DNA of 64,000 nt from Paralithodes platypus (GCA_032716605.1 CM064502.1:52509313-52573312); one strand, 5' to 3'; counted from the first letter of the stretch, positions 45,555 to 58,409 are shown. Program-made: numbers and translations. Notes: generated by a model from the letters alone, not told the origin.

Positions 45555-45790
45555 TTAAGGGGGTATAGTACTCTCTTTTTTCTGGACCCCCTTCTCCCTC
45601 GTGTTCAGCATATTTGTTTTGGGATTTTAAGACGTTTGTTCCGTTAGTTTGGTGCTATTGAGACCTTTAGCCCCATTACTTTGTCAATATTAAGACCTTT
45701 CGTGCCATTTAGGTGTCGATTTTGTCATGAGGAGTGATAGCGAGCCCGTAATTTTAGAAGGAACCCGGCCGACGAGCACTACCCCCTTGA
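45555..45790 (+). mobile_element. TTAA MITE A18, internally deleted
   Basis: Left TTAA 45555-45558, right TTGA. It goes from AACCCGGCCGACG directly to the terminal GAGCACTACCCCC, a deletion of about 130 bp. Confidence 0.8.
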
Positions 45791-45839
45791 GGGTCGGATG
45801 GATCACCGCCCTTCATATTGGTTTTCCTGGACGCCATGT

Positions 45840-45998
45840 TGTCTACCTTGAAGGTTTACCATTTGCCATTCAGTATCTTGTTAGAATTGCATATAGGGAT
45901 TGCCTTAATATAGCAATAGGTCCTTCCTAAGCTGAATAAAATCATCTCATAGTTGTTAGAATATTATGAAAATGACGGCACCGATACTGTACGGGTTA
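45840..45998 (+). mobile_element. TTAA MITE C7, 5' truncated, sharing TTAA with A19
   Basis: TAGGTCCTTCCTAAGC, AGTTGTTAGAATAT and the right end CCGATACTGTACGGG before TTAA 45995-45998. The left terminus is lost. Confidence 0.75.
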
Positions 45999-46332
45999 AG
46001 GGGAGATATCGACTTGAGGGATTTTTTTCTGGACCCCCTTCTCCCTCATGTTTAGCCCCATTGCTTTTGAGATTTTAAGACAGTCGCCCCATTAGTTTGA
46101 CGATTTTAAGAACTTTCAACCCATTTCTGTCAATTTTAAGACCTTTCGTGCCATTTAGGTGTCGATTTTATCCTGGCGAGCGATAGCGAGCCTGTAATTT
46201 AAGAGGAACCGGCTTTCAGCCGGGACATTTTTCTACCGAAAAATGTACAAATTTATCTTGAAAGGGGCTCAAGGGGGTGTAATCTTAAGCTTGAAGGATA
46301 TCTAGGGACCAAAACTAAAAACCTCCCCTTAA
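45995..46332 (+). mobile_element. TTAA MITE A19, sharing TTAA with C7
   Basis: Right TTAA 46329-46332. Hairpin CCGGCTTTCAGCCGG, the same compensated T-A variant as A8. Confidence 0.87.
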
Positions 46333-46363
46333 GTACGTATCAGAACCGTTAGTAGCCAGATAG

Positions 46364-46714
46364 TGAAGGGGATAGTGCTTGATTTTTGGCCAGTGAATTT
46401 ATGTATTATCATTATGTTTGAGTGTCCTCGCTAGACATCCATCAAGCTTGAAAAAAAACACCCCCAAGACCGCTTTTCAAGATAAATTTGTACATTTTTC
46501 GGTAGTGGTTCCGTCTAAAATGTCAGGCTTGCTATCGCTCGCCAGGAAAAAAATCGACACCTAAATGGCACGAAAGGTCTTAATATTGACAAAGAAATGG
46601 GGCGAAAGGTCTCAAAATCGCCAAACTTATGGAACGAACGTCTTAAAATCTCTAAACTAATATGCTAAACATGAGGGAGAAGAGGGTCCAAAAAAAGCGA
46701 CTACCTCCCTTTAA
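46364..46714 (-). mobile_element. TTAA MITE A20
   Basis: Left site mutated to TGAA, right TTAA 46711-46714. The central hairpin is deleted; the mirror motif remains. Confidence 0.8.
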
Positions 46715-46794
46715 TGTCAGTAGTACGTGTAACATTACAAGACGGAGGTCTACATTATGGTGGCAAGCAAAACGGAGTAGGCTGTGTAACTATA

Positions 46795-46998
46795 TAGTCT
46801 ATTTGCTGTAAGTAGGCGAGAAATCATGACCTCTATCCACTATGGCTCAAAAATGGCAAGAGCAAATTGACTGTAAATGTCCACATCTATGCCTCACTCG
46901 TCCCAAATTGTAGAAACATTAGGTCGATTACTCAAGTCATTTTTGAGTTACAGAGATTAGAAGTCATGATTTCTCGCCTACTTACAGTGAATAGACTA
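46795..46998. mobile_element. TA-flanked MITE F1 (Tc1/mariner-like)
   Basis: Ends of about 38 bp, inverted: TAGTCTATTTGCTGTAAGTA and its counterpart TACTTACAGTGAATAGACTA, with TA at 46793-46794 and 46999-47000. A fragment of the same family is at 35065. Confidence 0.8.
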
Positions 46999-47116
46999 TA
47001 GCTCCCGACAGACGGCCCGGGTGCAGGAGCGAAGGAGGGGGGGCGATACCGGGGGCTCGTAAAGCAAGATAAGACGAAGCCTCCTGACGGGGAAGAGCCG
47101 GAGGTCACGCCTTTGT

Positions 47117-47616
<500 letters not shown>

Positions 47617-47740
47617 CGACCGTCGCAGGGTGTTGGTAGGAGCCTTTATCGGGGGCCACCAAGTACTCGTCGCCTCCACACCTTTTTGTTACACCTTCTG
47701 AGGGAGGCAGTGCAGTGGGGGCGGGAGGATGACAAGGGAA

Positions 47741-48032
47741 GATATTTGGTTGTTGTCGGGGTGAATAAAGTATTGGTGAAAATAATGAAGTGGGGAATAT
47801 ATAATTAAAAGTGCATAAACTGAGAGCTAGGATAAATGAAATGTAGCAAATATACGATAAGAGAAGAATGTTGGTTGTTTAGGTTGGATATTTGGTTGTT
47901 GTTGGGGTGAATTAAATATAGGTGAAAATTATGAAGTGGGGAATATATAATTAAAAGACCGTAACATGAGGGCTAGGATAAATGAACTGTAGCAAATATA
48001 CTACAATAGAAGAATGTAGGTTGTTTAGGTTG
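47741..48032. repeat. Tandem duplication, 146-bp unit
   Basis: GATATTTGGTTGTTGT begins both units (47741 and 47887); AAGTGGGGAATATATAATTA is identical in both. Confidence 0.9.
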
Positions 48033-48559
48033 TAGATCTTTATCATGAAAGCACTGCAAAATGGAGATACAATTCACCCCATTATGAAACAATTCGGGTA
48101 GTTAAATATTAGCTTATATCTCTTGATGTAAGAAATCCATTTGGTGTTTATAACTTCAAGCATTTTCACAAAATATTTGTGTTAATGAGGGAGGTCTGTG
48201 AAAAATGTGTTTGTGTGTGTCTGTGTGTGTGTGTGTGTGTGTGTGAAACAAGGGGATGGTTATAGATGCTTTTGTCGCTCGCAGGACAGCCCAACATAAC
48301 AGGTGATGGGGGAGAAGGGGAAGGGGTCAAGCCACTATGAGAGGAACAGCTCAGCATCCGAGTCTACTAATAGATAACCACACGGGCTTCAACCTACCGC
48401 CTGAACAAACACGGGTTCTCCCTGGCCTAGTCAAACACACGGTCTTGCCCTCCTCATTGTTGACTCCAGATCCCGTGTAGCAAGGGAGAGGGAGGTAGGC
48501 CATCTCCAGGTTCAATAGCCTTGTTGGTGCCACAATAATCTAACAATTTAGAGGTAATA
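48033..48559. other. Intergenic with (TG)n
   Basis: TG-rich run at about 48209-48244. No gene supported. Confidence 0.5.
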
Positions 48560-48660
48560 CTATAAGTTAGGTGGCCTAGTGGTGAAGGTACCTGTTGGAG
48601 TGCTGCAATAATGGACTGTATTCGAGCCCTGGCTGGGTCATATGACACAAAATATTAAAA
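48560..48660 (+). mobile_element. tRNA-like SINE fragment, separate from SINE-1 and SINE-2
   Basis: A-box-like GTGGCCTAGTGGTGAAGG, then B-box-like GTATTCGAGCCCTGGC, ending in AAAATATTAAAAATATTAAA. It resembles a tRNA head with an A-rich tail. Single copy here. Confidence 0.45.
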
Positions 48661-49742
48661 ATATTAAATACTATTTTTGGAATACTTAGTAGATATACTT
48701 GCTCGCACAAATACCTGACAGTTTGGAGGAATTACGTTTTACTTGGAATATTTTCATCAGATATTTCGGAGACTTGTCTTTGTCGTATTCATCTAGCGAT
48801 ATGAGGGTACTAGTTTTTGCTTGGAATATTCGTTATTGGGTTGAAGTTTTTGGAACCATATCGACATCCCAATTATCTGAAGATTTAGAAATAGTAACAT
48901 TAAATGCGGACGGACACTCACTTCAAACCCTGGTAATCTCGAGGCTTTTTTAAATTTATATTAGATTATGTAAAATTTGGTTGGGTAAGGATAGGGTGTG
49001 CTAGGCTTGAAGGACTGCATTAGGATATATAATTATATAATAGGTTAGAATTGAATAGGTTGTGCTATACGTTAAGTTAATTAGATTACATCTATGTTGG
49101 CCAAGTGAAAGTTGTGATTTTGACACCATCCAGGCATTGCGTAAAATGAGATTTAAAATTGACATCTAAAGATTATACTGGATTTTTACCCATTCCTGTC
49201 CGATTATTGCCAAAAGACTAGAAGTGTAATGTTTGTAACACATGAAGGGTTTCTCTCCCTAAAGTACATGTAATATGTAACATGTAATATGAGTGTAACA
49301 TATTGGGGATACACCAGATTAAATATACAATATTGAACACAAAGAAAACTAAACTGATTAATGTATAAATGCATCTGAGACAACAGTGGCTAGTCATACC
49401 TGTGTAACCAAGATAGAGAGAATTGACCCAATCTCTGTTTACTCTAATGTCTTCAGTCTTGCCTCCCTGCTGTTAACTGTTTCACCTCAAGACCATTTCG
49501 CCTTAAAACCACTTCGTAGCGTTATATCTCCAAATTCCTCTCTTGCTCTACCTCATACACCAACAGAAATGTGGAAATATTAATTCCTGTACATATTTCT
49601 AAAGAGTAAATCTGGGAAAACTGGGTCTTACTTTTGCGAGGACAATCGGTTAGTGTGCTATTATCCGATTTACTCAACGTTTTGAAGAGTTTACAGAGAT
49701 TTTAAAAGACAGAGCTTGTACAAATTATTGCTCAAATCTATG
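48661..49742. other. AT-rich intergenic, nothing recognised
   Basis: No supported feature. Confidence 0.5.
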
Positions 49743-50101
49743 TTAAGGGGAGATGGGCCGCTTTTCTGGTCTCCCTTCTTCCTCATGTTTATACCCAATT
49801 AGTTTTCAGATGTTAAGACGTTCAGCCTATTAGTTAGGCGGTTTTAAGACTTTTCGACACATTTCTTTGTAAATACTAAGACTTTTCGTGTCATTTAGGT
49901 GTCTTATTATTTCTTGGCGAGCGATAGCGAACCTGTAATTTAAGAGAAACCGACCTCGGGCCGGGAAATGTTTCTATTGAAAAAAGTACAAATTTATCTT
50001 GAATCGGGGTCTTGGGCGGGTGTTTTTTTTTTAAGCTTGATGGAGGTCTAGCGAGGAAACTCAAATATATATAGACCAAAACACAAGCACTACCCCCTTA
50101 A
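49743..50101 (+). mobile_element. TTAA MITE A21, mixed ends
   Basis: TTAA 49743-49746 and 50098-50101. The left end GGGGAGATGGGCCGC is of the long subfamily, but the right end AAGCACTACCCCC is of the A16 type, suggesting recombination between subfamilies. Confidence 0.83.
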
Positions 50102-50368
50102 GTGATGTTGCAGCGAAGCGCCCTGTTCCCCTGTTGAATAGAAGGTGTAGCTGAGTGGCTGGCTCTCCGTGCGGCCACATGCTAAAGTCTGTTCACCGGA
50201 GGGCCACTACCATACTTACCGGCCAACCTCAAACCATATTGTTCACACGGGCACTTTAGTATCGACTATACTCGGTTTCATTTCATCTGACGGTAAATTG
50301 AATCCCTTACCAGCTAATTTATCGATACTTAATGGAAAAATGTGAAACTACCATATCTCTGTATCATA
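50102..50368. other. Intergenic
   Basis: GTGTAGCTGAGTGGC at about 50136 looks like a tRNA A box, but no B box follows at the usual distance. Confidence 0.4.
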
Positions 50369-50583
50369 TTAACCCATTCAGTACCAGGGACGTCCTTTTC
50401 ATCATATTCTGGCAACTATTAAAACATTGTATTCAGCTTAGGAAGGACCTATAGCATTGGTAAGGCTTCAAACTATCTAGACCAACCTTTTTAAGTACCA
50501 CAGAGCCTTCATAAGCTGCTCAATATCGTCTAAATATAGCTAGAATAAAATAAAAGACATGTCGCTGGTACTCAAAGGGTTAA
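50369..50583 (-). mobile_element. TTAA MITE C8
   Basis: TTAA 50369-50372 and 50580-50583; ends CCCATTCAGTACCAGGGACG and TCGCTGGTACTCAAAGGG. Confidence 0.87.
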
Positions 50584-51249
50584 GACCAAGTTTATATAAT
50601 TAGCAGTGTTTTTCACTACAAAATCTTCAAAATAACTGATAAATCTTGATGGGAACTTTTCAATTTCCCGTCAGTTGAAAAGAAACAAGATCTTGTTGCA
50701 CTGGGGAGATTCCATATTCCTCTCAACAAAACTTAAACAAAACATTTATAATCACATTTTAGGGAAATATGAAATAACACTCTGATGTTAGCAAATGCGT
50801 TCCTGGTATAAAATATCCCCTCGTTATTAGATAAGCAGGGCACCAACATGGGACCCGAATTGCAAGACGCCCGGCCCTCATCTCTCTGACAATATGCTCT
50901 CTATTTCTCCCCCTTTAGTTAATATGCTCCAGGCATTAATATGCTCCGGCAGCGGCTCCCTGCACTGTTTGTCGACTGTCCTTATCAGCCCAAGCCACCG
51001 AACTCCAGACCATTCCAAGGCGAGACCGAGAATTACACCAGGTTCCTAGAGGATAATGTGAGACAGGTTACGGCCTTCCGGACCCAGGACCATTGGTTAT
51101 TGTGCCATTTTCTGAATCTCAACGCCATCTCCAAGAGCTTATGGAGTTCGGAAAAGATGAATCTAAGAATTACAGTAAACTTGAGAGAAGGGATGGATGT
51201 TAATCAAAGATATAGGTTCAAAATATCCAAGTTGAATTTGACCGCACTT
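50584..51249. other. Intergenic, unrecognised frame
   Basis: A 111-codon frame (50941-51276, +) begins just after a pyrimidine tract and AG (CTCCCCCTTTAG) and reads RQRLPALFVDCPYQPKPPN. No family recognised and no donor chosen; could be chance. Confidence 0.25.
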
Positions 51250-53245
51250 AGTATATATTTTCCTACAGTGGTGTGAGATTTACTTGTTTCTGCCTGGAAT
51301 CTTTCATCAATAACAAAATGCTCCGAACTCTCAAACTCTAGCTCTTCCAAAGCTTTTTGGCATCTAGCCGAAAACTTCTCTAACAATTTAACTTCATCTT
51401 TCCTGCCCATTTTCCACCCTGATTCCAAAAACTTCTCCAACAATTTAACGTCCTCGTCTTTCCCTCCCCTTTTCCATCCTAATGGTACCACCGTCACCTT
51501 TTACTCTGATAAAGCTGAACACTTCACTCAAACTTTCGCTAAAAACTCCACCTTGGTTGATTCTGGCACTACTCCTCCCTCTCCACCCCCCTCTCACTTA
51601 TTTATGCCCAATATCATAATTTCTTCTAAGGATGTATTTTCCGCCCTCTTTGGGTTTAATACTAAGAAGACATACAGACTGGATGGTGTTCCTCCTTTTG
51701 TACTCAAAAACCTTTCTTCCGTGCTGACTCCCTGCTTAATAAAACTCTTTCGTCTCTGAATTTCCTCTAAAATCTTTCCTTCTTATTGAAAGTTTGCTCT
51801 CATTCAACCTGTCCCAAAGAAGGGTGACCACTCTCAATCCTTCAACTATTGTTCATTTGCTCTCAGTTCTTGCATCTCTAAAGTTTTTTTCACTATTCTT
51901 AAATCAATATGTCTTCAGAATTTATCTTCCCATAATCTACTTTCAGATCGCCAGTATGGTTTCCATAAGGGCCGCTTTACTGATGATCTTGCATATCTTA
52001 CTAACTCTTGGTCATCCTCTCTTCGGGACTTCGGTGAGGCTTTTTCTATTGTGTTAGACATATTGAAAGCCTTCGATACAGTCTGGTTCAATTCTCTAAT
52101 TTCCAAACTACCCTTTTTCGGTTTATATCCCTCTACCTGTGCCTTTGTCTCTAATTTCCTTTCTGACTGTTCCATAGCTGCAGTTGTGGACGGCCATCCC
52201 TCTCTTCCTCAAGCTATCAACTCCGGTGTTCCTCAGGGTTCTGTCATGTCTCCAGTTCTCTTTCCAATATTCATTAATGATATTCTCAACTGTGCCTCTA
52301 GTCCTATCCACTCATATGCTGATGCCTCTACCATACACTATTCAACTTGATTTTCACAACAACCCAGCATGCAATCACTCCAAAATGTCACATGACAAGG
52401 CCATAGCACGCCTATCTTCTGATCTGTCAATTAATTCTGATTGAGGTAGAGAAAATATTGTTACTTTCAATGCCTCCAAGACCCAATTTCAACCTCTATC
52501 TACCTGTCGCTATCTTCTACATAACTACCAAATACTCTTCAACAATACACACATCAACTCTTCATCTTCTCTCAATATTCTTGGTATATCTTTTTCATCC
52601 AATCTTTCTTGGAAAGATCATATTACCACTCTTGCTAAAACAGCTTCCCAGAAGTTAGGTGTGCTCAACCGTCTTCATGGGTTCTTCACCCCCGCAAAGC
52701 TTCTTGCTCTGTATAGATGCACAGTGCGCCTATGTATTGAGTATTGTTCGCATGTGTGGGGAGGTTCCACCCATACCACACTTCTCGAAAGGGTAGAGTC
52801 AAAAAAAAATTCCCTCATCATCTCACTTCCTCTTACTAGTTCTATGAAATCTCTTTCTACATGCCGCAATGTTACATATCTTTCACTTTTCTATCACTAT
52901 TACAACAGTCACTGTTCTTCAAAGCTTTTTCAGTGCATACCCCCTCCCTTGCGGCAAGGGCGAGGCACCCGCCTTTCAGCACAGTCCCACTCCTATTCTG
53001 TTTAGCTCTCTATCGTAGGAATTAGCAAATTATCTCAGTATTTCTTCTACTCAACAAGTGAACTCAGGAACTCTCTCCCTCAATCTTTCCTTCATCCTAT
53101 GACTTGGACTGCTTTAAACTTCGTGTTTTCAGGCATTTCTACTCCAACGTCCCTTGAATGCGGCTCTCTATTAATCCTTTGGCTTAGGGGGAGACACTCG
53201 TTACAGGCATCCTGCCCTTTGTCTCCTTCATATACATAGAAAACA
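51250..53245 (+). pseudogene. LINE-alpha copy 3, most complete, degenerate
   Basis: Reverse transcriptase region of a Jockey/CR1-superfamily LINE, readable with frame changes. In order: FNTKKTYRLDGVPPFVLKNL, a QPVPKKGD block, SDRQYGF, LDILKAFDTVW, GVPQGSVMSPVLFPIFINDI, then YADAS where the catalytic box should be YADD. Next come LNRLHGFFTPAKLLALYR, LCIEYCSHVWGGS and the C-terminal end. The 3' tail is GGGGGAGACACTCGTTACAG then TTTGTCTCC. The lost second Asp and several stops make it inactive. Confidence 0.85.
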
Positions 53246-54240
53246 AATAACTTGAAGAAACTCTATATTCTTATATATATATTTATTTATCAGATTTGTA
53301 GACACTTCAAATATAAGTATTTTTTGCGACCTTAAAGGGTTAAACAAATACTTGAGAAACACCCCGAGAGTTTGCACAATGATAATAATTTAATGAGATC
53401 CATATTCAATAAAGAAAAAATATTGAAGGGAACTTTCTTTTACTCCTTTATCATATATTGAAATAAAAATATTATAGGGCAAGAAGTACACCAGGTAAGC
53501 AACACAAACTACCAATTTGACTGTTTGAAATTCACACAATCTTAATATCAAACACGTGAAACACATACAAAATATAATGGCAGAGACAAATATGAGTGCA
53601 TGACACCAGAAAATAAGTGAAGGAATTATAATATATATATATATATATATTCACAGAAGAAAAATAAATAAAGCAAAATTTGATTAGATAACTGATGAAG
53701 ATTGAAGACAAATATGCTATATGCATTCAAGTGCTAATATAAGAACGACAGAGGATTACAACAGTCAAAGGATATTCTGAAAGATGAATGTAGCAGAAAT
53801 TTCATAAATGGAACGATAGAAAAATACATACGTTAAAGAACGAAACACATAAAGGGGAGAGCGAGAGAGAGCGACTGCTCACGTCATTCAGCCATCAGTT
53901 GAGGTAATCCACACACACAGTCTATATCTCTGCTAATCTATATTTACAAACGGCACCTCCCTGTCTTCCGGCTTTCCTCACTCTCTTACCTATTATTTTC
54001 TCGCCAACAGAACCTTTGTGTCTATGTGTGTTGTGTCTCTCTGTGTGTGTGTTTGTGTATGTGTGTTCGCATTGTAATTTCTCTTTCTGATTTTTTATAA
54101 TGCCAACTATAAAAATAGCTTCAGTCTACACCACGCCAGCCACCAGAACAGAAGGACACAGAAGGCACCGCAAGATAGGTCCAGCACACCCTTCATGCAC
54201 TCAGCAGATACCTCGCGAGCCAACATCAAAATAACATGCT
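53246..54240. other. AT-rich intergenic with TA and TG runs
   Basis: (TA)n at about 53628-53650 and TGTGTGTG-rich sequence at 54025-54067. No gene supported. Confidence 0.5.
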
Positions 54241-54249
54241 GTCGATAGC

Positions 54250-55480
54250 TTCCAAAATCACCAAAAAGCCAGAGCGAGCCCTTCTAGCTTGCAAACTACA
54301 GAAATTAAACAACGCAGAGATAAGACAGACTATGTAAACCAACCAAGCATCAATAATTTCGTTAGGTACGATACTAGCCTTTCCAGGTCTGAAGACTGGC
54401 CCACTACTAAGTATGAGACTAGTCCTGCTAAGTTTGACACTAGCACTGCTAAGTACAATACTAGCTTATCATGTCTGGAGGCTGACCCTGCCAAGTGTTC
54501 TGGCTATGCTACTAAGTACGACGCTAGCTCTTCAGGTCTAAAGATTGAACGTGCCAAGTTTTCTGACTATACATTGTGTTGGAAACCAACAACTATGCAA
54601 CAAATGGTAACTTTGAGGCACAACGCTCACCTTCTGGGTCATAAAAAACACTTTCCCTTGCTTGTGGTGTGATTCCTTGCAAAGCTAGTGGTTCGAGACC
54701 TACTATCGGCTATGAAGATAGAAGATATTTTGAAGTTTGCCAAGCCAAGAAGTCGAGGCCTGATAGAACACTAACTGAAGACAAGAGCCGACCAAGAGTC
54801 CATCACCAGTACGGAGCGAAAATTCATCAAGTCCCACCTCGGCGCCCAGAAAGTCACTAAAATAAATATCCCTTAGTGCGTCTCCTAATTGTTAGAGTCC
54901 CTTCTTTGCATTTAATTTAATGATTGAACACTCTTGTATCAACGTAAATTAAGATATTGAATAGTAGGAAATTAGCTCTGAAATTATACAACACCCATCA
55001 TACACACTTTATCATTAGTGACTTTCATATAGATATACTTTTATCATTATTTGTGAAAATAATAAAAACTATCGTTGAGTAACTAGAGAAAACTTGCTTT
55101 TGATATCGATGAGGCAGGCTAACTATGCTAAATCCAATTGCTGAAAATCAATAAAATAAACACTCAAACTCACCATTTCCAATTGTATAAAGTCAATGTA
55201 TCCATCTCACTGTGTTTATAAATGAAGTTTGATTCAATTTAAGTACTCGCCTAGATATTTAATTCCATAAACATATTCACGCCTGTTAGTAGTGCATTAC
55301 GTGTTTCATATTCAAGTATGCAAGTGTTCAACCACTAACGAAGGCAAATTGTAATTATATGTTTATGTTGTGAACTTATGTATGATTTCTATGTATATGA
55401 TATATCCTTGTGTTTTGTGTGAACTCGTTTATATTCGTGTATAAATAAAGGTGCTATTCTGTACCTATTGTATAGCTTGC
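54250..55480 (+). other. Unrecognised transcript-like region
   Basis: Two consecutive frames (54289-54672 and 54669-54860) of about 127 and 63 codons. The first has an imperfect repeated pattern KYxTS/KFDTS/KYDAS. AATAAA occurs at about 55444 after 600 bases of AT-rich sequence, as in a 3' UTR. GTGGTTCGAGACC at about 54687 also resembles a pol III B box. No homology is recognised and no ATG in good context, so it may equally be an old repeat. Confidence 0.25.
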
Positions 55481-56181
55481 CTTGTGTCTTTATTGTATTT
55501 ATATATAGACTGTTCTCCTTGTTAGTAGAACTCAGCAATATCCAGATTTGCTCTAGCATTCCTTTCACCTTCTGTAGCTCCGCTTGCCATCCACTATTCT
55601 AATTTATATATTCCCCCTAATCCGTAACTCACATTTTTAGTTTTGGCATTATTCTTCCATATTCTCTCTTCTGATATTTGTTTTTAATTTCTTACCATTC
55701 TTACATAATAGTTCCCGTATTCACAATGCCCAATCCTTATCTCTTAGTTCGCTGTTCCGACTTATTCTCCCATTCCATCCTCCGCTCTAATTCTTTCCAG
55801 CAGTCTGACCTTACTCCTTCATCTACTTCAAAGCTCCCACAATTAATTATTATAGTCCTCCATCTTCCTCTCCTACCCTGCTCTTTCATCATCCATCTAC
55901 ATATTCACTTTTTCATCTCATCCCTTATCCTACTCTTCCATTCTTATCACCTATCACTATCTTCCGTTCATGTTTCTTATATACATCTGTTACTCTTAAC
56001 TCCTATGCTCGTTTTCCCTTTTCTCCACTTCTCTCCTCCTCATCCATCCAAACTTTGCTCATAGTCAATTTTCAACCATTCTTTTCTCTCATCGTCTCTT
56101 TCTTGTCTACTAACTGTTTTCGTTCGTTCTGCCATTCCTACTTCCAATCCTACTCCTCCATTTTTTTCTCCCCTCCCTTTC
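55481..56181. other. Pyrimidine-rich intergenic
   Basis: Plus strand dominated by TCTTCC, CTCCAT and CTTCAT. The open frames come from the skew. Confidence 0.5.
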
Positions 56182-56420
56182 ATGAGTGTATCTTTCTGTC
56201 TCATCGTCTTTTGTTTTCCTTTCTGTCTTATCGCCTTCTGTCTCCTCGTCTTCTGTTTTCCTTTCTGTCTTATCGTCTTCTGTCTCATCGTCTTCTGTTT
56301 TCCTTTCTGTCTTATCGTCTTCTGTCTCATCATCTTCTGTTTTCCTTTCTGTCTCATCATCTTCTGTTTTCCTTTCTGTCTTATCGTCTTCTGACTCATC
56401 GTCTTCTGTTTTACTCTCCC
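56182..56420. repeat. 42-bp minisatellite, about 5-6 copies
   Basis: TTTTCCTTTCTGTC starts at 56214, 56256, 56298 and 56340 (42 bp), then one 27-bp short unit. All frames on both strands stay open (minus reading KQKTMRQK). Confidence 0.9.
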
Positions 56421-56448
56421 CATTCTCCCATCATGCCCTCCTACAGAT

Positions 56449-56637
56449 GACCGAGATTCTCCCAAACGTGGGTGGCAAGGTCTCTCTCTCTGTCTCCTTA
56501 GCTTTGATTGGGTCGGCTGGCGTGGCTCTGATGGCTGGCCTGTTATGGGGTAATAGCGGGGTGTGTGGTGGCGCTAACGTCGACACCACCTCCACCATCA
56601 CCACCATCTGCCCCCTCTATCACCATCACCACCATTA
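56449..56637 (+). CDS. Candidate host exon with one membrane segment
   Basis: A strong acceptor (CTCCCATCATGCCCTCCTACAG) directly precedes ATGACCGAGATTCTC. The frame reads MTEILPNVGGKVSLSVSLAL, then IGSAGVALMAGLLWG, a 20-residue hydrophobic stretch, before passing into CAC/CAT triplets and a stop. A donor-like G/GTAATA at about 56552 would end the exon after LLWG. No family recognised. The adjoining 42-bp array and His-rich tail argue for caution. Confidence 0.3.
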
Positions 56638-56926
56638 GGACTCCAACTCCTTCACCGTCACCATCGGGATTTCACCTCCACATACGCATTTCAACCACCA
56701 CCATCATCATACTCATCATCAGGATTCCACCACCATCAGACCTCAACCTCCGAAATCGTCATTATCAGGAATCAACCTCTCCCACCATTATTTATGATGG
56801 GGTGGTTCAGTTCTCATAATGATAGTGAAAGTTGTGCCCTGATGGTGATATCGATGGGTGGTTGAGTACTGATAATGATAACGATGGTGAAGGTTGAGCT
56901 TCCACCATTGTTATCACCATCAGAAC
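56580..56926. repeat. CAC/CAT-rich low-complexity region
   Basis: CACCATCACCACCATC on the plus strand and, from about 56820, TGATAATGATAACGATGG on the same strand. Low complexity, non-coding. Confidence 0.7.
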
Positions 56927-57306
56927 TTAAGGGAACCCACCTCGCTTTTTTCTCTTTCTCTCCCTCTCTCTTTGGCTTTTATCCATTCGACCCCATTCAG
57001 CATACTGTTTTAAGACATTTACCCCCATCCAGGTGTCAATATTTTCCTGGCGAGCGGTAGCGAGCCAGCATATATATATTTTTGTTTTGACAGCAAGCTA
57101 AATTTGTACATTTTTCGATAGAACAATTTCTCCGGCGAAGCCGGATTTCTCCATACAATGATGGCTCGCTATCGCTCGCCAGGAAGAAATAGACACCTGC
57201 ATGGGGATAAACGTCTTTAAACAGTTGGCTGAATGGGGCCGGATGGATACAACTCAGGGAAAGAGAGAAAAGGAGAGAAAGATTAAAAAAACGGTGACCC
57301 CCTTAA
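56927..57306. mobile_element. TTAA MITE B7
   Basis: TTAA 56927-56930 and 57303-57306. Ends GGGAACCCACC and GGTGACCCCC are less well matched than in B1. Central hairpin intact. Confidence 0.83.
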
Positions 57307-57464
57307 CTCATTTTCCCAAGTACCATCCATACCAACACCATCTCTGTCAACGCCTCAATTATGCCAGGCAATTAAGTATTATCATGTATTTTTGCTATCA
57401 TATTTTACGAGACCTAATTTAATAATTAATGATAAAAAACATGACCCAATGTGTTCAACATGAC

Positions 57465-57775
57465 GTACCTTGAATTTGGCTATGTCACTTTTTCAACTTT
57501 GGGGGAGACACTTGTTACAGCCCGCTTTGCCTTTTGTCTCCTACATACGAAAAGCAATACAAAACAAAAGAAAAAGGAAATCAGAGACCGTAGCAGAAAA
57601 CAGAAGTAACAAAATAATCACTATCATCACTCCCAACAACAAAACCTAGAATATCAGCATTACATTTTGGCTCGAACGTCCCTTGATTTTGGCCCTGTCA
57701 CTCTTTCAACTCTGGAGGAGGCACTCGCAGGCAATTCTGCCTTTTGTCTCCCTCACTCACATAGAAATATTTATT
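57465..57775 (+). mobile_element. Two LINE-alpha 3'-end fragments in tandem
   Basis: TTGGGGGAGACACTTGTTAC then TTTGTCTCC (57500-57545), and again AACGTCCCTTGATTTTGG to TTTGTCTCCC..CATAGAAAT (57668-57770). Both match the last 80-110 bp of the copies at 2191 and 51250. Confidence 0.7.
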
Positions 57776-57954
57776 TTTGATTTTACTTGAATGACATTTT
57801 ATCAATTTTAAGGACCTCTTCTTTTTAGCCAATCTTTGATTCACCAACAAAACTAATCATCTTCTTTGGCTTTAGAAAACATTTTCCCTTCGATGATAGT
57901 TAATTAATCTCATTCACATTTGTGTTTATTAATATATTTACCTCAACCGCGACC

Positions 57955-58104
57955 TTAAGGGGAAATTTTCACTTAAGGCGATTTTAAGACATTTTGCCCC
58001 ATTAACTACCGAGAAATGAAAAAAAAAATCTCGAAGGGGGTTTGTGAGGGTATTTTTTTAAGCCTGATGGAGGTCTAGGGTGCAAACTAAAAACCTCCCC
58101 TTAA
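57955..58104 (+). mobile_element. TTAA MITE A22, 150-bp internal deletion derivative
   Basis: TTAA 57955-57958 and 58101-58104 with good ends, but the whole core (mirror motif and hairpin) is gone. CCCCATTAACTACCGAGAAAT marks the deletion join. Confidence 0.83.
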
Positions 58105-58169
58105 TTCTCTACAACAGATCCCCTCCACCACCACCACCACACATTCCTCCACGCCAACACGTTCTTCCA

Positions 58170-58331
58170 CTACATTATTCTTTGATCTGGTACCAAATTT
58201 ATATAACTAAGGCTTCAAACTATCTGTAATCAAGCCTCTTAACTACCACAGATCCTTCATAAGCTGCATAATATCGTCACCATATAGTTAGAATAAAATA
58301 TAACACACGTCATTGGTACTCAAAGGGTTAA
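58170..58331 (-). mobile_element. TTAA MITE C9, left end decayed
   Basis: CTACCACAGATCCTTCATAA, the TATCGTC..ATATAGTTAGAATAAAAT block and CATTGGTACTCAAAGGG before TTAA 58328-58331. Confidence 0.75.
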
Positions 58332-58409
58332 TCCGGTACCCCATTTATATCACTAAAGCTTTCATCACTGGCACCGTGGTAAGTATAACTTCACAAGACA
58401 CTCTTTTCA

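Noticed and set aside
50136..50200. tRNA-derived element
   Set aside because: A-box-like sequence only; no B box at a suitable distance.
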